Positions 45,001 through 53,997 of a stretch of DNA of 64,000 nt are shown here, in pieces; position 1 is the first letter of the stretch; each line of letters opens with the position of its first letter. The stretch spans positions 434,001 through 498,000 of the forward strand of contig CALSLL010000002.1 of NCBI GenBank assembly GCA_943787185.1, given 5' to 3'. The translations under genes and the position numbers were made by a program. The DNA is from UBA10349 sp003485905 (GTDB taxonomy: Bacteria > Pseudomonadota > Gammaproteobacteria > Arenicellales > Arenicellaceae). The notes beneath the pieces were generated by a model. The model worked only from the letters and a program-made list of their open reading frames with translations, had not been told where the DNA came from and did not search any database.

Positions 45001-46239
45001 ATGAGCGAACAAGATAATACGAATGATCAAGCCGTAGCAGATAGCTCGGAATCGTCAGGAATGAAGAAAACCGCGCTATTTATGTTTGGTCTATTGCTTG
45101 TTACCTACATATTGATGGTGGCCGATCGTTTCCTAGTAAGCATGCTTGCTACTGATATTCGCTCATCCCTTGAGCTCTCTGTCCCGAATATGTTTGCCCT
45201 CACGACCATGTTTACCCTTGGTTTAGGTATTGCAGGGTTACCGGCCGCGGCCCTTATTGCGCGATATTCAAGAAAGTTTGTTCTGCTCACAGGTTTAATA
45301 CTGCTCTCTACCGCGACTTTGCTTTTTACGCAAGCCACGGGTTTTTGGAGTATGTTCGTGTTTATCGTCTTGCAGGGCGTAGGTATGTCTTTTTTCGCGA
45401 CTAGTATGTTCTCGCTGTCATCCAGCTATTTCTCCGCGAATCGTGTCGCAGCATTAGGTTTAGTCAATCTTAGCTTTGGATTGGGCTCGTTGTTAGGTCA
45501 TAGAATCATCGGTGAAATGCGAACTGCTTTGGGCAGCTGGGAGGCACCCATGCTGATCTTCGGCTTTACGGGTATTGCTTTTGCAGTTCTCATCGCGATT
45601 ACAGTGCGCAAGTGGTTTAGTGAGGTAGCGCCGGTCGCCAAGAACTTGGTTGACAGTGGTGGGGCGGACACACTAAAGAATCGAAACACGATCATTCTTA
45701 CGGTTATGAGTGCCATTTACGGAATGGTGGTTTATGGATTCCTAGGTACTTATCCTTCATACATGCGTGAGGTTCTTGAATTACCGGCTGCGGAAGTAGG
45801 TGCAGTAATGATGTGGTTTGGCGTAGGTGGGTTGACTTCCTACTATGGTGGCAAATTGGGTGATAAGTACTCCTCGAAATCAGTTATCTTTACTTGTTCA
45901 ATGGCGCTTGCGGTTGTCACTTTAGCCCTGTTTATGACTGGCTTGAGCGTGCTCACATATAAAATATTGGCAACTCTTGTAGGTATTTTTGGGGCAGCAA
46001 TCGTTTATACCAACCTCGCTGGTGGTCATGTTAAGTCACTTCGTCGATCGCTTTCTAGTAAGGGGTCGGGCATGTTTGTAACCAGCGTCTATGGTGGGGC
46101 CGCTATCGGTGGATATACTATGGGCTTGTTGGTAGAAAATGTTAGTTGGGTGTTTGCCGGCCAGGTTCAACTTACCGCGCTTAGTGTTATTGTTGCGTTA
46201 CTTGCGCTCGGGCTGAAGCAAGAAGAGTTTTCGAAGTAA
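45001..46239 (+). CDS. MFS transporter
   Basis: The ATG at 45001 has AGAGGAG about 10 bases upstream and gives a hydrophilic 24-residue head before 12 membrane helices; 412 residues in all. Helix 1 carries VADRFLVSMLATDIRSSLELS and the loop 2-3 motif reads ALIARYSRKFVLL, the usual MFS basic loop. The style resembles organic-acid/aromatic-acid carriers. It is probably the importer for the substrate of the Gfo/Idh/MocA and M24-like enzymes, but it has its own transcription unit. Confidence 0.85.
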   Translation: MSEQDNTNDQAVADSSESSGMKKTALFMFGLLLVTYILMVADRFLVSMLATDIRSSLELSVPNMFALTTMFTLGLGIAGLPAAALIARYSRKFVLLTGLILLSTATLLFTQATGFWSMFVFIVLQGVGMSFFATSMFSLSSSYFSANRVAALGLVNLSFGLGSLLGHRIIGEMRTALGSWEAPMLIFGFTGIAFAVLIAITVRKWFSEVAPVAKNLVDSGGADTLKNRNTIILTVMSAIYGMVVYGFLGTYPSYMREVLELPAAEVGAVMMWFGVGGLTSYYGGKLGDKYSSKSVIFTCSMALAVVTLALFMTGLSVLTYKILATLVGIFGAAIVYTNLAGGHVKSLRRSLSSKGSGMFVTSVYGGAAIGGYTMGLLVENVSWVFAGQVQLTALSVIVALLALGLKQEEFSK

Positions 46240-46263
46240 ACTCAATAAGCTTGGATTAAATTG

Positions 46264-46294
46264 ACGGCGTGTACGTAAGTGCACGCCGTTTTTT
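46264..46294 (+). terminator. Intrinsic terminator after the MFS gene
   Basis: ACGGCGTG and CACGCCGT form a perfect 8-bp stem with a 10-base loop, followed by TTTTT. It lies 25 bases after the MFS stop. Confidence 0.85.
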
Positions 46295-46404
46295 GTAGGA
46301 GTTGGCATTTGTCATTGGTAAATTACTAGTTATTATGAAAAAGAAGAGCATTTACCATCAGGCTCTTGATGAACCTGGTTTTATAGCAGTCCTCAATAAA
46401 TTGG

Positions 46405-48208
46405 GTGATCAGAGTTGTGACTAGCGACCAAATTTTCCTCTTCACCTTGTTCGGCGCAGTTTTTGCACTGCTAATCTGGGGCAGGGTTCGCTATGACTTG
46501 GTGGCATTCTGTGCGCTGGTGATCGCTACTATCGGTGGTTTTGTAAGTCCGGACGAAGCTTTTTCCGGGTTTGGTCATCCCGCGGTTGTGATTATTGCGT
46601 TGGTCCTTATTCTCTCGAGAGGACTTTTAAATTCAGGTGCAGTCGAAATGATTGCGGGCATGGTGTTGTCGGCAACAAGGTCGTTACCTATGCACATCGG
46701 CATTATGTCGGTGGTTGGTGCTGCGCTATCGGCAGTGATTAATAATGTTGCCGCGTTGGCACTGCTTATGTCGTTAGATATGGAAGCGGCAGAAAAGGCA
46801 AAGCGTTCGCCATCGTTAAGTCTGATGCCGCTTTCCTTTGCTACCATCCTCGGGGGAATGATTACTATGATCGGTACACCGCCGAATATTGTAATCGCCC
46901 AGTATCGAGAACGAGCACTGGGCGAAAGCTATAGTATGTTTGATTTTGCTCCTGTCGGATTGTGTGTTGCTTTGGCAGGCATCATCTTCGTCGCATTGAT
47001 TGGGTGGCGTTTAATCCCGGAACACGAGCGAGCTAAACGTATTAGGACTAGCGACGATATCGAAAACTTTGTGGTTGAAGCGCAGATGAGAGAGGGCTCC
47101 AAAACTATCGGCCTGCGCGTTACTGATTTATCACCGTTGGCAAAGGAGCATGACGTTTTAGTTCTCGGGTTGGTCCGTCAAGGAAAGCGATTACCTGGCT
47201 TTGCGCGCGATGAAGAAATCAGCAAGAGCGACCATTTGGTTGTCGAAGGAGACCCTAAATCCATCGAAGCTTTTTTCGGGTCTGCTGAATTGAGTTTTTC
47301 CGGCGAAGAAAAACATAAGATTGGACTGACTAGTCCATCGTTAGTTCTAACCGAGACGATAGTGACTGAGAACTCCAGGATTACTGACCGCAGTAGCTAT
47401 GATCTCCGTCTACTTTCGCGGCATGGCATAACGTTGCTGGGCGTTTCCAGACAGGGCAGACGATTTCGTGATCGTGTGCGCAAACTTATTATTAAGCCGG
47501 GTGATGTGTTGCTTTTGCTTGGTCGTCCAGACCGCCTCGATGAAGTGATTAACTGGCTTGGCGTGTTGCCACTGGAAAATCGGAAACATGCGGTTATTCA
47601 ACGCAAGAAGGCAACTTTAGCCATCGGGTTATTTTTTGGCGCTATTGCCTTATCGGCCAGCGGCTTGCTTTATCTACCGATCACACTTGCAGCCTGTGTG
47701 ATCGCTTTTGTGACAATGGGTATTGTTTCAGGTCGTGAGGTATACGAAAGCGTGGAGTGGAAAGTAATCGTTTTGCTGGCTTCGCTAATACCGCTTGGAA
47801 TCGCATTAGAAAACTCTGGTGGCACTCAACTTATAGCCCAGTTGATCGTGTCGCAAACAGAGGGTTGGCCGCATTGGGCGATCCTTACCGTGTTGGTTAT
47901 GGTCACCATGACCTTGTCTGACTTCCTTAACAATGTTGCGACAGCATTGATTGCTGCACCAATTGGAGTTGATGTGGCCAATGCCATCGGTGTTGCACCG
48001 GATCCTTTTTTAATGGGTGTTGCGGTTGCTGCTTCCTGCGCTTTCCTTACGCCGATTGGGCATAAGAACAACACGATTATCATGGGGCCGGGGGGGGTAT
48101 CGCTTTGGTGATTATTGGCGCATGGGTCTGCCTCTGGAAATGCTGGTGGTAGCCGTGTCTGTGCCTGCTATTCTCTATTTTTGGCCACTTCAGGCCATTG
48201 TGGGCTAA
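46405..48208 (+). pseudogene. SLC13/divalent-anion-type carrier with two TrkA-C domains, frameshifted in a G8 run
   Basis: The first frame (start GTG 46405 or GTG 46417) gives five or six helices, then two RCK_C/TrkA-C domains (~residues 215-385), then more helices with the transport signature SDFLNNVATALIAAPI and CAFLTPIGHKNNTIIMGPGG. It goes out of frame at 48097 and stops at 48111. The expected end (YRFGDYWRMGLPLEMLVVAV) follows in the next frame to 48208. The switch is at a run of eight G (48090-48097); seven restore a protein of about 600 residues. This is the second G8 +1 frameshift in the window. Such carriers take up sulfate, dicarboxylates or similar anions with sodium. It precedes the sulfite dehydrogenase genes by 124 bases. 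Confidence 0.85.
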
Positions 48209-48332
48209 CTCCTGATTAATAATAGGATGTCGGGGTATAGAAAATGCGAGGCTTGCCTTCGAGTTCTTGCTTGGCGTAATCTCGATCAAACTGGGGTGGC
48301 CTGGATTAATTTCTAATAGCGCGAGTGGTTGA

Positions 48333-49607
48333 ATGAATAATAAACAAAAGACAGAAGTGCTCGATATAGCGGCTGGAAACGGACTGATCAATAGGCGGCA
48401 TATGCTCAGCTTAGGTATGACAAGTTTTGCTACTGTCGTTGCGAGCGAGTCCTTGGTTGCACAATCGCCGAGCATCCCTGTCTGGTCAAAATCACCAGGG
48501 CCCGGGGCATCTGAATATGGCGCTCCTTCGCGATTTACTGGCGACATTAAACGCTTAGCTTATCCTGCTAACCCGATTGCTCCAGGTACCGGCGCATCGA
48601 GAACGCCTCTGCATTTATTGCAAGGAACGATTACGCCGAATAGTCTACACTTCGAGCGACATCACTCGGGCGTGCCTGATATCGATCCAGCGGAGCATCG
48701 TCTAATTATTCATGGCATGGTGCGTCAGCCGCTAGTCTTTTCTTATGAAGATTTATTGGCGTATCCGCAAACTTCTCGCACCTATTTTCTCGAGTGCTCT
48801 GGCAACAGTGGCGAGAGCACTGGCGCTAATGCGGGAGACAGAAGTGCTGCAGCCTTGCATGGCTTAGTATCCTGTGCGCAGTGGACTGGGGTGATGTTAT
48901 CCACATTATTGGATGAGGCGGGAATCGCTTCCGGCGCGACGTGGGTGGCTGCCACAGGGGCTGATGCCGCAAGTCTCGGGCGTTCCATCCCACTTAACAA
49001 AGCGCTCAATGATGTGTTTATTGCGCTGTACCAAAATGGTGAACCAATTAGACCAGAGCAAGGTTATCCGATGCGTATGTTCGTACCCGGCTGGGAAGGT
49101 AATGTCAGCGTAAAGTGGCTAACGCAAATTAAACTTACCGATGGGCCTACCAACTTTAAGGATGCAACATCTCGCTATACGGAACTATTGGCTGATGGCA
49201 AGGCTCTGCAGTTTACATTTCCCATGGGGGTAAAGTCTCTTATCACCTCACCTTCTGGCCAGATGAGTCTGCAGCGTCAGGGGCTACATGAAGTCACCGG
49301 GCTAGCGTGGTCGGGTCATGGGGCCATTCGTCGAGTCGAAGTATCTGCCGACGGCGGTACAACATGGGCAGATGCCCATTTAGATGAAAACCCCACTGAT
49401 CTTGCGCTGGTGCGATTTCGCATCCCTTGGCAGTGGGATGGTGGGCCTGCAGTCTTACAGAGTCGTGCGACAGACACCGCAGGCATCGTGCAACCAACAA
49501 GAGAGGCCGTGCTTGCGTTATACAGTCCTGCGAACCGATATCATTTTAACGGTATTCAGAGCTGGGCTGTTTCTACTCAAGGGGAGGTGCTGAATGTTTA
49601 TGCTTAA
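48333..49607 (+). CDS. soxC: Sulfite dehydrogenase, molybdopterin subunit (SoxC-type)
   Basis: A 424-residue protein. A twin-arginine-like export signal (NRRHMLSLGM) precedes the sulfite-oxidase fold. The molybdenum-ligating Cys lies in YFLECSGNSGE, and further family blocks are VKWLTQIKLTD and the C-terminal dimer domain (VTGLAWSGHGAIRRVEVSADGG). It oxidises sulfite or a bound sulfane-sulfur intermediate in the periplasm. The cytochrome gene overlaps its end by 14 bases. Without other sox genes nearby, a free sulfite dehydrogenase role is more likely than a full Sox pathway. Confidence 0.88.
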   Translation: MNNKQKTEVLDIAAGNGLINRRHMLSLGMTSFATVVASESLVAQSPSIPVWSKSPGPGASEYGAPSRFTGDIKRLAYPANPIAPGTGASRTPLHLLQGTITPNSLHFERHHSGVPDIDPAEHRLIIHGMVRQPLVFSYEDLLAYPQTSRTYFLECSGNSGESTGANAGDRSAAALHGLVSCAQWTGVMLSTLLDEAGIASGATWVAATGADAASLGRSIPLNKALNDVFIALYQNGEPIRPEQGYPMRMFVPGWEGNVSVKWLTQIKLTDGPTNFKDATSRYTELLADGKALQFTFPMGVKSLITSPSGQMSLQRQGLHEVTGLAWSGHGAIRRVEVSADGGTTWADAHLDENPTDLALVRFRIPWQWDGGPAVLQSRATDTAGIVQPTREAVLALYSPANRYHFNGIQSWAVSTQGEVLNVYA

Positions 49608-50145
49608 ATTAATAATACATCGCGTTTATGCACTGATCTTGTCGGGCGGAATACTTGTGGCATGTGCTGCTACCCCTGCGGATGATGCCGGGCACATCAG
49701 CTTAGGGCAGCCAATAAGTGAAGCTGACTTACAGGGCTGGGATCTAATTGTCGAACCCAATGGAAGTGGTCTGCCTACGGGAAGTGGAACGGCCGAGCAA
49801 GGGCAGCGTGTCTATGCGCAACAATGCGCTGCTTGTCACGGTCAGCAGGGCGAGGGTATCCCTGGCGTGCCTACTTTAGTGGGGGGTTCAACGACCAGTA
49901 CTCCGCCCAATTTGACGGTGGGTAGTTATTGGCCTTACGCCAGCACGGTGTTCGACTACGTAAGACGGGCTATGCCTCCGACCGCGCCAAAGTCCTTGAG
50001 TAATGATGAGGTTTACCAGCTAGTTGCTTACCTGCTCAATTTGAATGGAATTGTGGCAGAGGATTTTGTTCTGGATAAAAATAGTTTTTCCGAGGTGCAA
50101 ATGCCCAATCGCGATGGGTTCATTGACCGTAGCCAAGTGCAGTAA
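49594..50145 (+). CDS. Periplasmic c-type cytochrome partner of the sulfite dehydrogenase (SoxD/SorB-like)
   Basis: A 183-residue lipoprotein-like cytochrome: N-terminal membrane segment with lipobox LVAC, then one haem site CAACHG and a likely distal Met in RRAMPPTAP. GGGGAGG precedes the ATG inside the end of soxC, so the two are coupled. It would accept electrons from the molybdenum subunit and pass them to the respiratory chain. It is shorter than the two-haem SoxD of Paracoccus. Confidence 0.85.
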   Translation: MFMLKLIIHRVYALILSGGILVACAATPADDAGHISLGQPISEADLQGWDLIVEPNGSGLPTGSGTAEQGQRVYAQQCAACHGQQGEGIPGVPTLVGGSTTSTPPNLTVGSYWPYASTVFDYVRRAMPPTAPKSLSNDEVYQLVAYLLNLNGIVAEDFVLDKNSFSEVQMPNRDGFIDRSQVQ

Positions 50146-50220
50146 TTGATAATCTTAGTAGCGCGACTATTGGTTTGCCTATCATATTCGGATTGCGATA
50201 GATCTTAGGGGGAGTGAGAT

Positions 50221-50685
50221 TTGAAGAAAATTGATGTTGGTCAATTAACCAGTATATTTGCAAATCTTGGTGTGGTCGCCGGAATTATATTTCTCGGGAT
50301 GGAAGTTCAACAGAACAATGAACTTTTGGATTCACAAGCTAGACAGAATATAGCGAACGGAATGCGAGAATTGAATGCTGTTATCTACGATCAAGAGACA
50401 GGGCTTAGTGCCGTAATTACCAAAGCTAAAAGTGGGACAGAATTGACTGAGGACGAGGCTGTTCGTTTGGATAGATACTTAACGACAGTAATAATAAGTT
50501 GGGAATACTGGTATCGAGATTTTGCCGACGGTATTATTAATGAGGAAGAACTCCGGTACAGTGGTTGGGGGAACTTTTTTTACGATGTATTGCCCGAACG
50601 AACGGCCGCAACTTGGGAGAATATTCGCCGTAACAGTAGTTCTGATTTTGTTGAATTTATGGAGGAGAACGTTGTAGAACGTTAA
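50221..50685 (+). CDS. Hypothetical membrane-anchored protein
   Basis: A 154-residue protein with one N-terminal hydrophobic helix (ANLGVVAGIIFLGMEVQQNN) followed by a mostly helical, charged domain with Trp/Tyr-rich parts (WEYWYRDFADG). I recall similar unnamed proteins in marine Gammaproteobacteria, all starting with a helix of the IIFLGxEVQQ type. A GGGGGAG site precedes the TTG start. It follows the cytochrome by 75 bases but no link to sulfite oxidation is evident. Function unknown. Confidence 0.65.
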   Translation: MKKIDVGQLTSIFANLGVVAGIIFLGMEVQQNNELLDSQARQNIANGMRELNAVIYDQETGLSAVITKAKSGTELTEDEAVRLDRYLTTVIISWEYWYRDFADGIINEEELRYSGWGNFFYDVLPERTAATWENIRRNSSSDFVEFMEENVVER

Positions 50686-50806
50686 TGTTCAGCCGTTTAT
50701 TAGTGCTTGGTAACCCGCCTGTGTTAATGCAAATGCCTACTTCGGTCAATTAGCGTCATATAGGTGAAGCGGATAGATGATATTTAGATAATGATCAACT
50801 AGGCCT

Positions 50807-51355
50807 CTAGACACCTTTGTTATGAGTCGGGACTAGTTGCCCACATATACTTAGTGCGAGCGATGGTGGAAAGGTATAAATGGCGAACGGTGCTGATTTC
50901 TTCAGAATATCCAAACCTAATATATTATTTGATGCTCCTGGTATCACGGCTACTTCTAACGGGCCTATATCGCACTCTTCACCTAAAATTAAATGATTTA
51001 GCGTATAGACATTTACAGCCTTGGTGCGGCCGTCTGCCATTCTTACCGCGATACGTTTACTAGGCTTCTTTATAGTCTTCCCGGTGAATGACTTGAAGGT
51101 TTTTTCTGTAAGAGTGACCATTCCAGCACCTGTGTCGACTAGAAACTCTACTTGATCATCATGTTCCAAGGCTCCCGCAATATAGTAGTTACCTGAGTTC
51201 TGCTGAATAATTGGTATTTTGAATTCGAAATCCTTGGCAACAGCGAAGTTTGAAAATGTAATGAGAACAAAGCTTAAAGATTTAATTACTATTAGGCGCA
51301 TATATATTCTGATAGTTAGGCTTTTCCTGTTCATCAATCGCAATAAACGTGCCAA
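50807..51355 (-). CDS. Secreted retropepsin-like aspartic protease
   Basis: The frame encodes up to 182 residues; a start at the internal Met (51301) would give a cleaner signal peptide MRLIVIKSLSFVLIT...AVAKD. The mature part has the retropepsin signature FLVDTGAGMVTLTEKTF with catalytic Asp in DTGA, and the second conserved block ILGLDILKK. These single-domain proteases act as dimers; the family recalled is the bacterial clan AA group (TIGR02281-like). The signal peptide places it in the periplasm. It is transcribed away from the repeat protein at 51581 with a 225-base shared upstream gap. Confidence 0.75.
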   Translation of the reverse strand: MARLLRLMNRKSLTIRIYMRLIVIKSLSFVLITFSNFAVAKDFEFKIPIIQQNSGNYYIAGALEHDDQVEFLVDTGAGMVTLTEKTFKSFTGKTIKKPSKRIAVRMADGRTKAVNVYTLNHLILGEECDIGPLEVAVIPGASNNILGLDILKKSAPFAIYTFPPSLALSICGQLVPTHNKGV

Positions 51356-51580
51356 TTAGAAAATAGCGTCTGCTGGGCTTTCTATGAAAGAAGCTTAATA
51401 AAATCGCACCAAAATAGTGCAGAAATATCATTTCGCGCATTGATCTGGTGCGTTGTTTTTATATAATCAGAGAACGGCTGATCGGAGATCAGATTATATT
51501 AGAGGGAAGGAAACAATCTTTTGAGTCCCGTTTCGTTGGACATGGTTAAGGTTATTAACTCGGATAAATAGGAGATATAA

Positions 51581-51964
51581 ATGAGATCTTTGAAACTATG
51601 CGCTATTGGTTTGGCTGTTTTCACTAGCAACTCCGTATTCAGCTCTACAGAATGTACCGAAAACTGCAGTACCATAATGGTTACTGACTTTAGTGGTAAA
51701 CCCCCATTCAAGCGCAGAATCGAAACACTGCCTACAGTTGATATTGCTCAAGCTGAGTACGTAACTTCTGATGTTGAACAAGTTAAAGTTAGAACCGTTG
51801 ACTTTAAAGGTAAGCCGCCTTTTAAGCGAAGAGTCGAGACGCTACCCGTAGTTGATACGGCTCAAGTCGAATATATGACTAATGATCCTGATCTTATCGA
51901 TGCTAGATCAACCGATTTCAAAGGTAAGCCACCGTTTAAGCGCAGAGGAAAACAATTTAAGTAA
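51581..51964 (+). CDS. Secreted protein made of three exact 38-residue repeats (GKPPFKRR motif)
   Basis: A 127-residue protein with a signal peptide (to about residue 21), a short Cys-containing segment (TECTENC), then three repeats whose Asp residues fall at 36, 74 and 112, exactly 38 apart. Each repeat starts DF(S/K)GKPPFKRR. The first two continue with (I/V)ETLP, VD, AQ and EY, and the third ends the protein as GKQFK. Sequence changes between repeats are mostly conservative, so selection acts on the unit. The paired Arg after each PPFK could be protease sites, as in peptide precursors. No function is known to me. An AGGAGA ribosome site precedes the ATG. The neighbouring divergent gene encodes a secreted protease. 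Confidence 0.75.
   Translation: MRSLKLCAIGLAVFTSNSVFSSTECTENCSTIMVTDFSGKPPFKRRIETLPTVDIAQAEYVTSDVEQVKVRTVDFKGKPPFKRRVETLPVVDTAQVEYMTNDPDLIDARSTDFKGKPPFKRRGKQFK
51684..51964 (+). repeat. Tandem 114-bp coding repeat inside the GKPPFKRR protein
   Basis: Three units of 114 bases (the last cut short by the stop codon) starting at about 51684, 51798 and 51912. The DNA copies differ mostly at third codon positions, so they are old and under selection for the encoded peptide. Confidence 0.7.
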
Positions 51965-52296
51965 ACCAATGTATTACAGCTTGAGGCACCCTCAGCCTTG
52001 GGGTTCGATCGCTAGCCGTACAAAAGCGACGATCGGTTTCTTTATCCAGCATCTTTTTAATAACTTTTATTTGCTAACAGCAATTGATGCTGCAATTGAT
52101 AGAGGGTAGCAGCAGAACGACTTTCTTTATCATACTTGAAACCGCTACCAAGCCGGCCTGCGTGAGATCGAGTGTTACACGCGACTCAGTAAAAGCAACT
52201 TGTATAGAAAATGCAATTACCCGCTACAGGGCAATAGCGAACATTTGAGAAGTTGAGTTATATACGATGGATCAAATCATGAGTATAAGCTGCACA
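51965..52296. other. Intergenic region, about 330 bp
   Basis: No gene seen. A short inverted repeat around 51980-52005 (TGAGG/CCTCA arms) may end the repeat-protein transcript. The far end is the terminator of the minus-strand YegP-like gene. Confidence 0.45.
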
Positions 52297-52333
52297 TAAA
52301 AAACCACCGATGTTTTAACATCGATGGTTCTTT
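52297..52333 (-). terminator. Intrinsic terminator after the YegP-like gene
   Basis: Arms AACCACCGATGT and ACATCGATGGTT pair with one mismatch around a TTTA-containing loop. On the minus strand the stem is followed by a run of T (TTTTTTAT), 18 bases after the TAG at 52352. Confidence 0.8.
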
Positions 52334-52351
52334 AGGGTGCTGTCGACTAAG

Positions 52352-52681
52352 CTAGACTTCGACGATGGCCGCATCCGGTGCTGCTTTTCCAACACTGGCC
52401 ATACCCTTTTTACAGGATGCTGCACTCTCGTAGGATTGGCTAGCACCAATGACTTAATGATTGCGGGATTTAAGATTGAACTTGTGCTTACCAGATTTCG
52501 TGACGCTAACTGCGTAACATGCTTCATCGCCACAATTCTTCTTAACTGATGCGATACCGTTCATGCAGCTTGATTTCGCTTTATACCCTTCGCTAGCTAA
52601 TATGTTTTCACCGTTACCAGCCTTTAGTCGAAACCGAAACTCGCCTGCTTTATCTTTATATACTTCGAATTTTCCTGCCAC
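52352..52681 (-). pseudogene. YegP-like protein with two DUF1508 repeats, in-frame TAA at the repeat junction
   Basis: GTG at 52681 follows GGAGAG (7-base spacer) and gives MAGKFEVYKDKAGEFRFRLKA, the family N-terminus. The first DUF1508 unit is complete (GENILASEGYKAKSSCMNGIASVKKN). The second begins KHKFNLKSRNH, then TAA at 52454-52456, then VIGASQSYESAASC and on in the same frame to TAG at 52352. YegP of E. coli (110 residues) has Gln at the corresponding place as I recall (NHQVIG), so CAA to TAA is the simplest change. Total length 109 positions. The function of YegP is unknown. The terminator and ribosome site are intact. Confidence 0.8.
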
Positions 52682-52983
52682 GTGATTACTCTCCAGAGAG
52701 TTGATATGTAATAACAACTTTTCAGCGGTCTTGTGCGTTTGAGTCAAGCCAAGCCGGAATAAACTGAAGCAAAACAAGGCAATCAGTTCAGGCTGTTCGG
52801 TTAGTTGATACGTGGTTCACTAAACTCCGTGAATACCTACTAGGTACCGTTTATTCAGCGGAACATACTAGATCATTCGATTGTTCCTTACCTAAAGCGG
52901 TCAAGTGCAAAACCGTATAGATTACGATTTTCTACCCCAGCAATGTACATTTACCAAAGCGATTTCTGCCTTTCTTCCTGGCT
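52682..52983. other. Intergenic region, about 300 bp
   Basis: Contains a degenerate copy of the 32-bp palindromic repeat at 52875-52906 (core TTACCTAAAGCGGTCA), about 200 bases upstream of the YegP-like start. No gene seen. Confidence 0.45.
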
Positions 52984-53211
52984 TTATTCCAAACATTTAC
53001 CAGCACGCACATTATCGCGATTTATTTTCATTTTCTGATAAAGGCCTTCAATGATATTTCCCGCTGTCTTTTCAAAAAGAAAAGGTAATACAGAATGAAC
53101 AGCACAGATGACACTGGCTACAAGCATCATAATCGCAAAGGACGAGGCTGAGATCACATGCTCGAAATAGGTCTCGCCGACAGCGTTAGGGTGTCTTGTA
53201 AAGAGAGTCAT
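52984..53211 (-). CDS. DUF6356-like small membrane protein
   Basis: A 75-residue protein starting MTLFTRHPNAVGETYFEH, then two hydrophobic segments (ISASSFAIMMLVASVICAV and SVLPFLFEK). The pattern HP..VGE(S/T)YFEH...H..LPFLF matches DUF6356 as I recall it. Function unknown. It is divergent from the Lrp-type gene. Confidence 0.7.
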   Translation of the reverse strand: MTLFTRHPNAVGETYFEHVISASSFAIMMLVASVICAVHSVLPFLFEKTAGNIIEGLYQKMKINRDNVRAGKCLE

Positions 53212-53339
53212 TTTCTATCCTATATCTTGAATTGAGAATATCTTACCCCAAACCAAGGGGATGGTGATTGTGATTAATGCTCCGAATTGCTATAAGTACA
53301 CATATATACTCTACAAATATAACTAATACAGGAATAATT

Positions 53340-53810
53340 TTGCTAGACAAGACAGATAAAGAGATTCTTATCCTTCTGCAAAAACGAGCCGATATCTCCA
53401 TCTCTGAAATTGCTGAGGCCGTGAATTTGTCATCCTCTCCTTGTTGGCGGCGTATTCAGCGTTTGGAAGAAGACGGATATATTCAGCAGCGCGTGACTTT
53501 ATTGGATCGAAACAAACTTAATCTGGGTACCACCGTTTTTGTGGCTGTGCGAACCAATCAGCATACCCCTGAATGGCTAGAGGCTTTCGCGCATGCCGTT
53601 GACGACATACCTGAAGTTGTCGAATTCTACCGGATGAGCGGCGATGTAGATTATTTACTCCGTGTAGTGGTTCCGGACATTGCCACCTTTGATACAGTTT
53701 ATAAAAAGCTCATTAGCACGGTGGAATTATCTGATGTTTCCTCTAGCTTTGCTATGGAAGACATTAAATATACAACTGAACTGCCACTGACTTATGCAGC
53801 CATGAAGTAG
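53340..53810 (+). CDS. Lrp/AsnC-family transcriptional regulator
   Basis: TTG at 53340 with AGGA 7 bases upstream gives the family start M-LDKTDKEILILLQ; an earlier ATG at 53277 would add 21 unusual residues. The 156-residue protein has the N-terminal helix-turn-helix (ISEIAEAVNLSSSPCWRRIQRLEEDGYI) and the C-terminal RAM ligand domain (VVEFYRMSGDVDYLLRVVVPD). These regulators sense amino acids or related ligands. No partner gene is adjacent. A perfect TCGAAC/GTTCGA inverted repeat lies 26 bases after the stop (53836-53850). Confidence 0.9.
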   Translation: MLDKTDKEILILLQKRADISISEIAEAVNLSSSPCWRRIQRLEEDGYIQQRVTLLDRNKLNLGTTVFVAVRTNQHTPEWLEAFAHAVDDIPEVVEFYRMSGDVDYLLRVVVPDIATFDTVYKKLISTVELSDVSSSFAMEDIKYTTELPLTYAAMK

Positions 53811-53997
53811 CACAAAGAATGAGGAGTTTTTTGATTCGAACTATGTTCGATTAGATAATTACGGAGTTTTGTTTTTCATCTGAGATTGAAACAACCCGTC
53901 GAAATCAGGACGCACTCCCTGCACATACTCCTGGCCCATTCACACATTACCCTCACAGTCGTTTTGAGTGCCGTACCCCTTTTTTCTTCTATATTTT

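Noticed and set aside
46335..46424. 29-codon frame overlapping the start of the SLC13-type gene
   Set aside because: No ribosome site; the overlap alone is weak evidence for a leader peptide.
3895..52681. Stop-codon reassignment in this organism
   Set aside because: TAA, TAG and TGA all appear as internal stops, and all three also end clearly complete genes, so no single reassignment fits.
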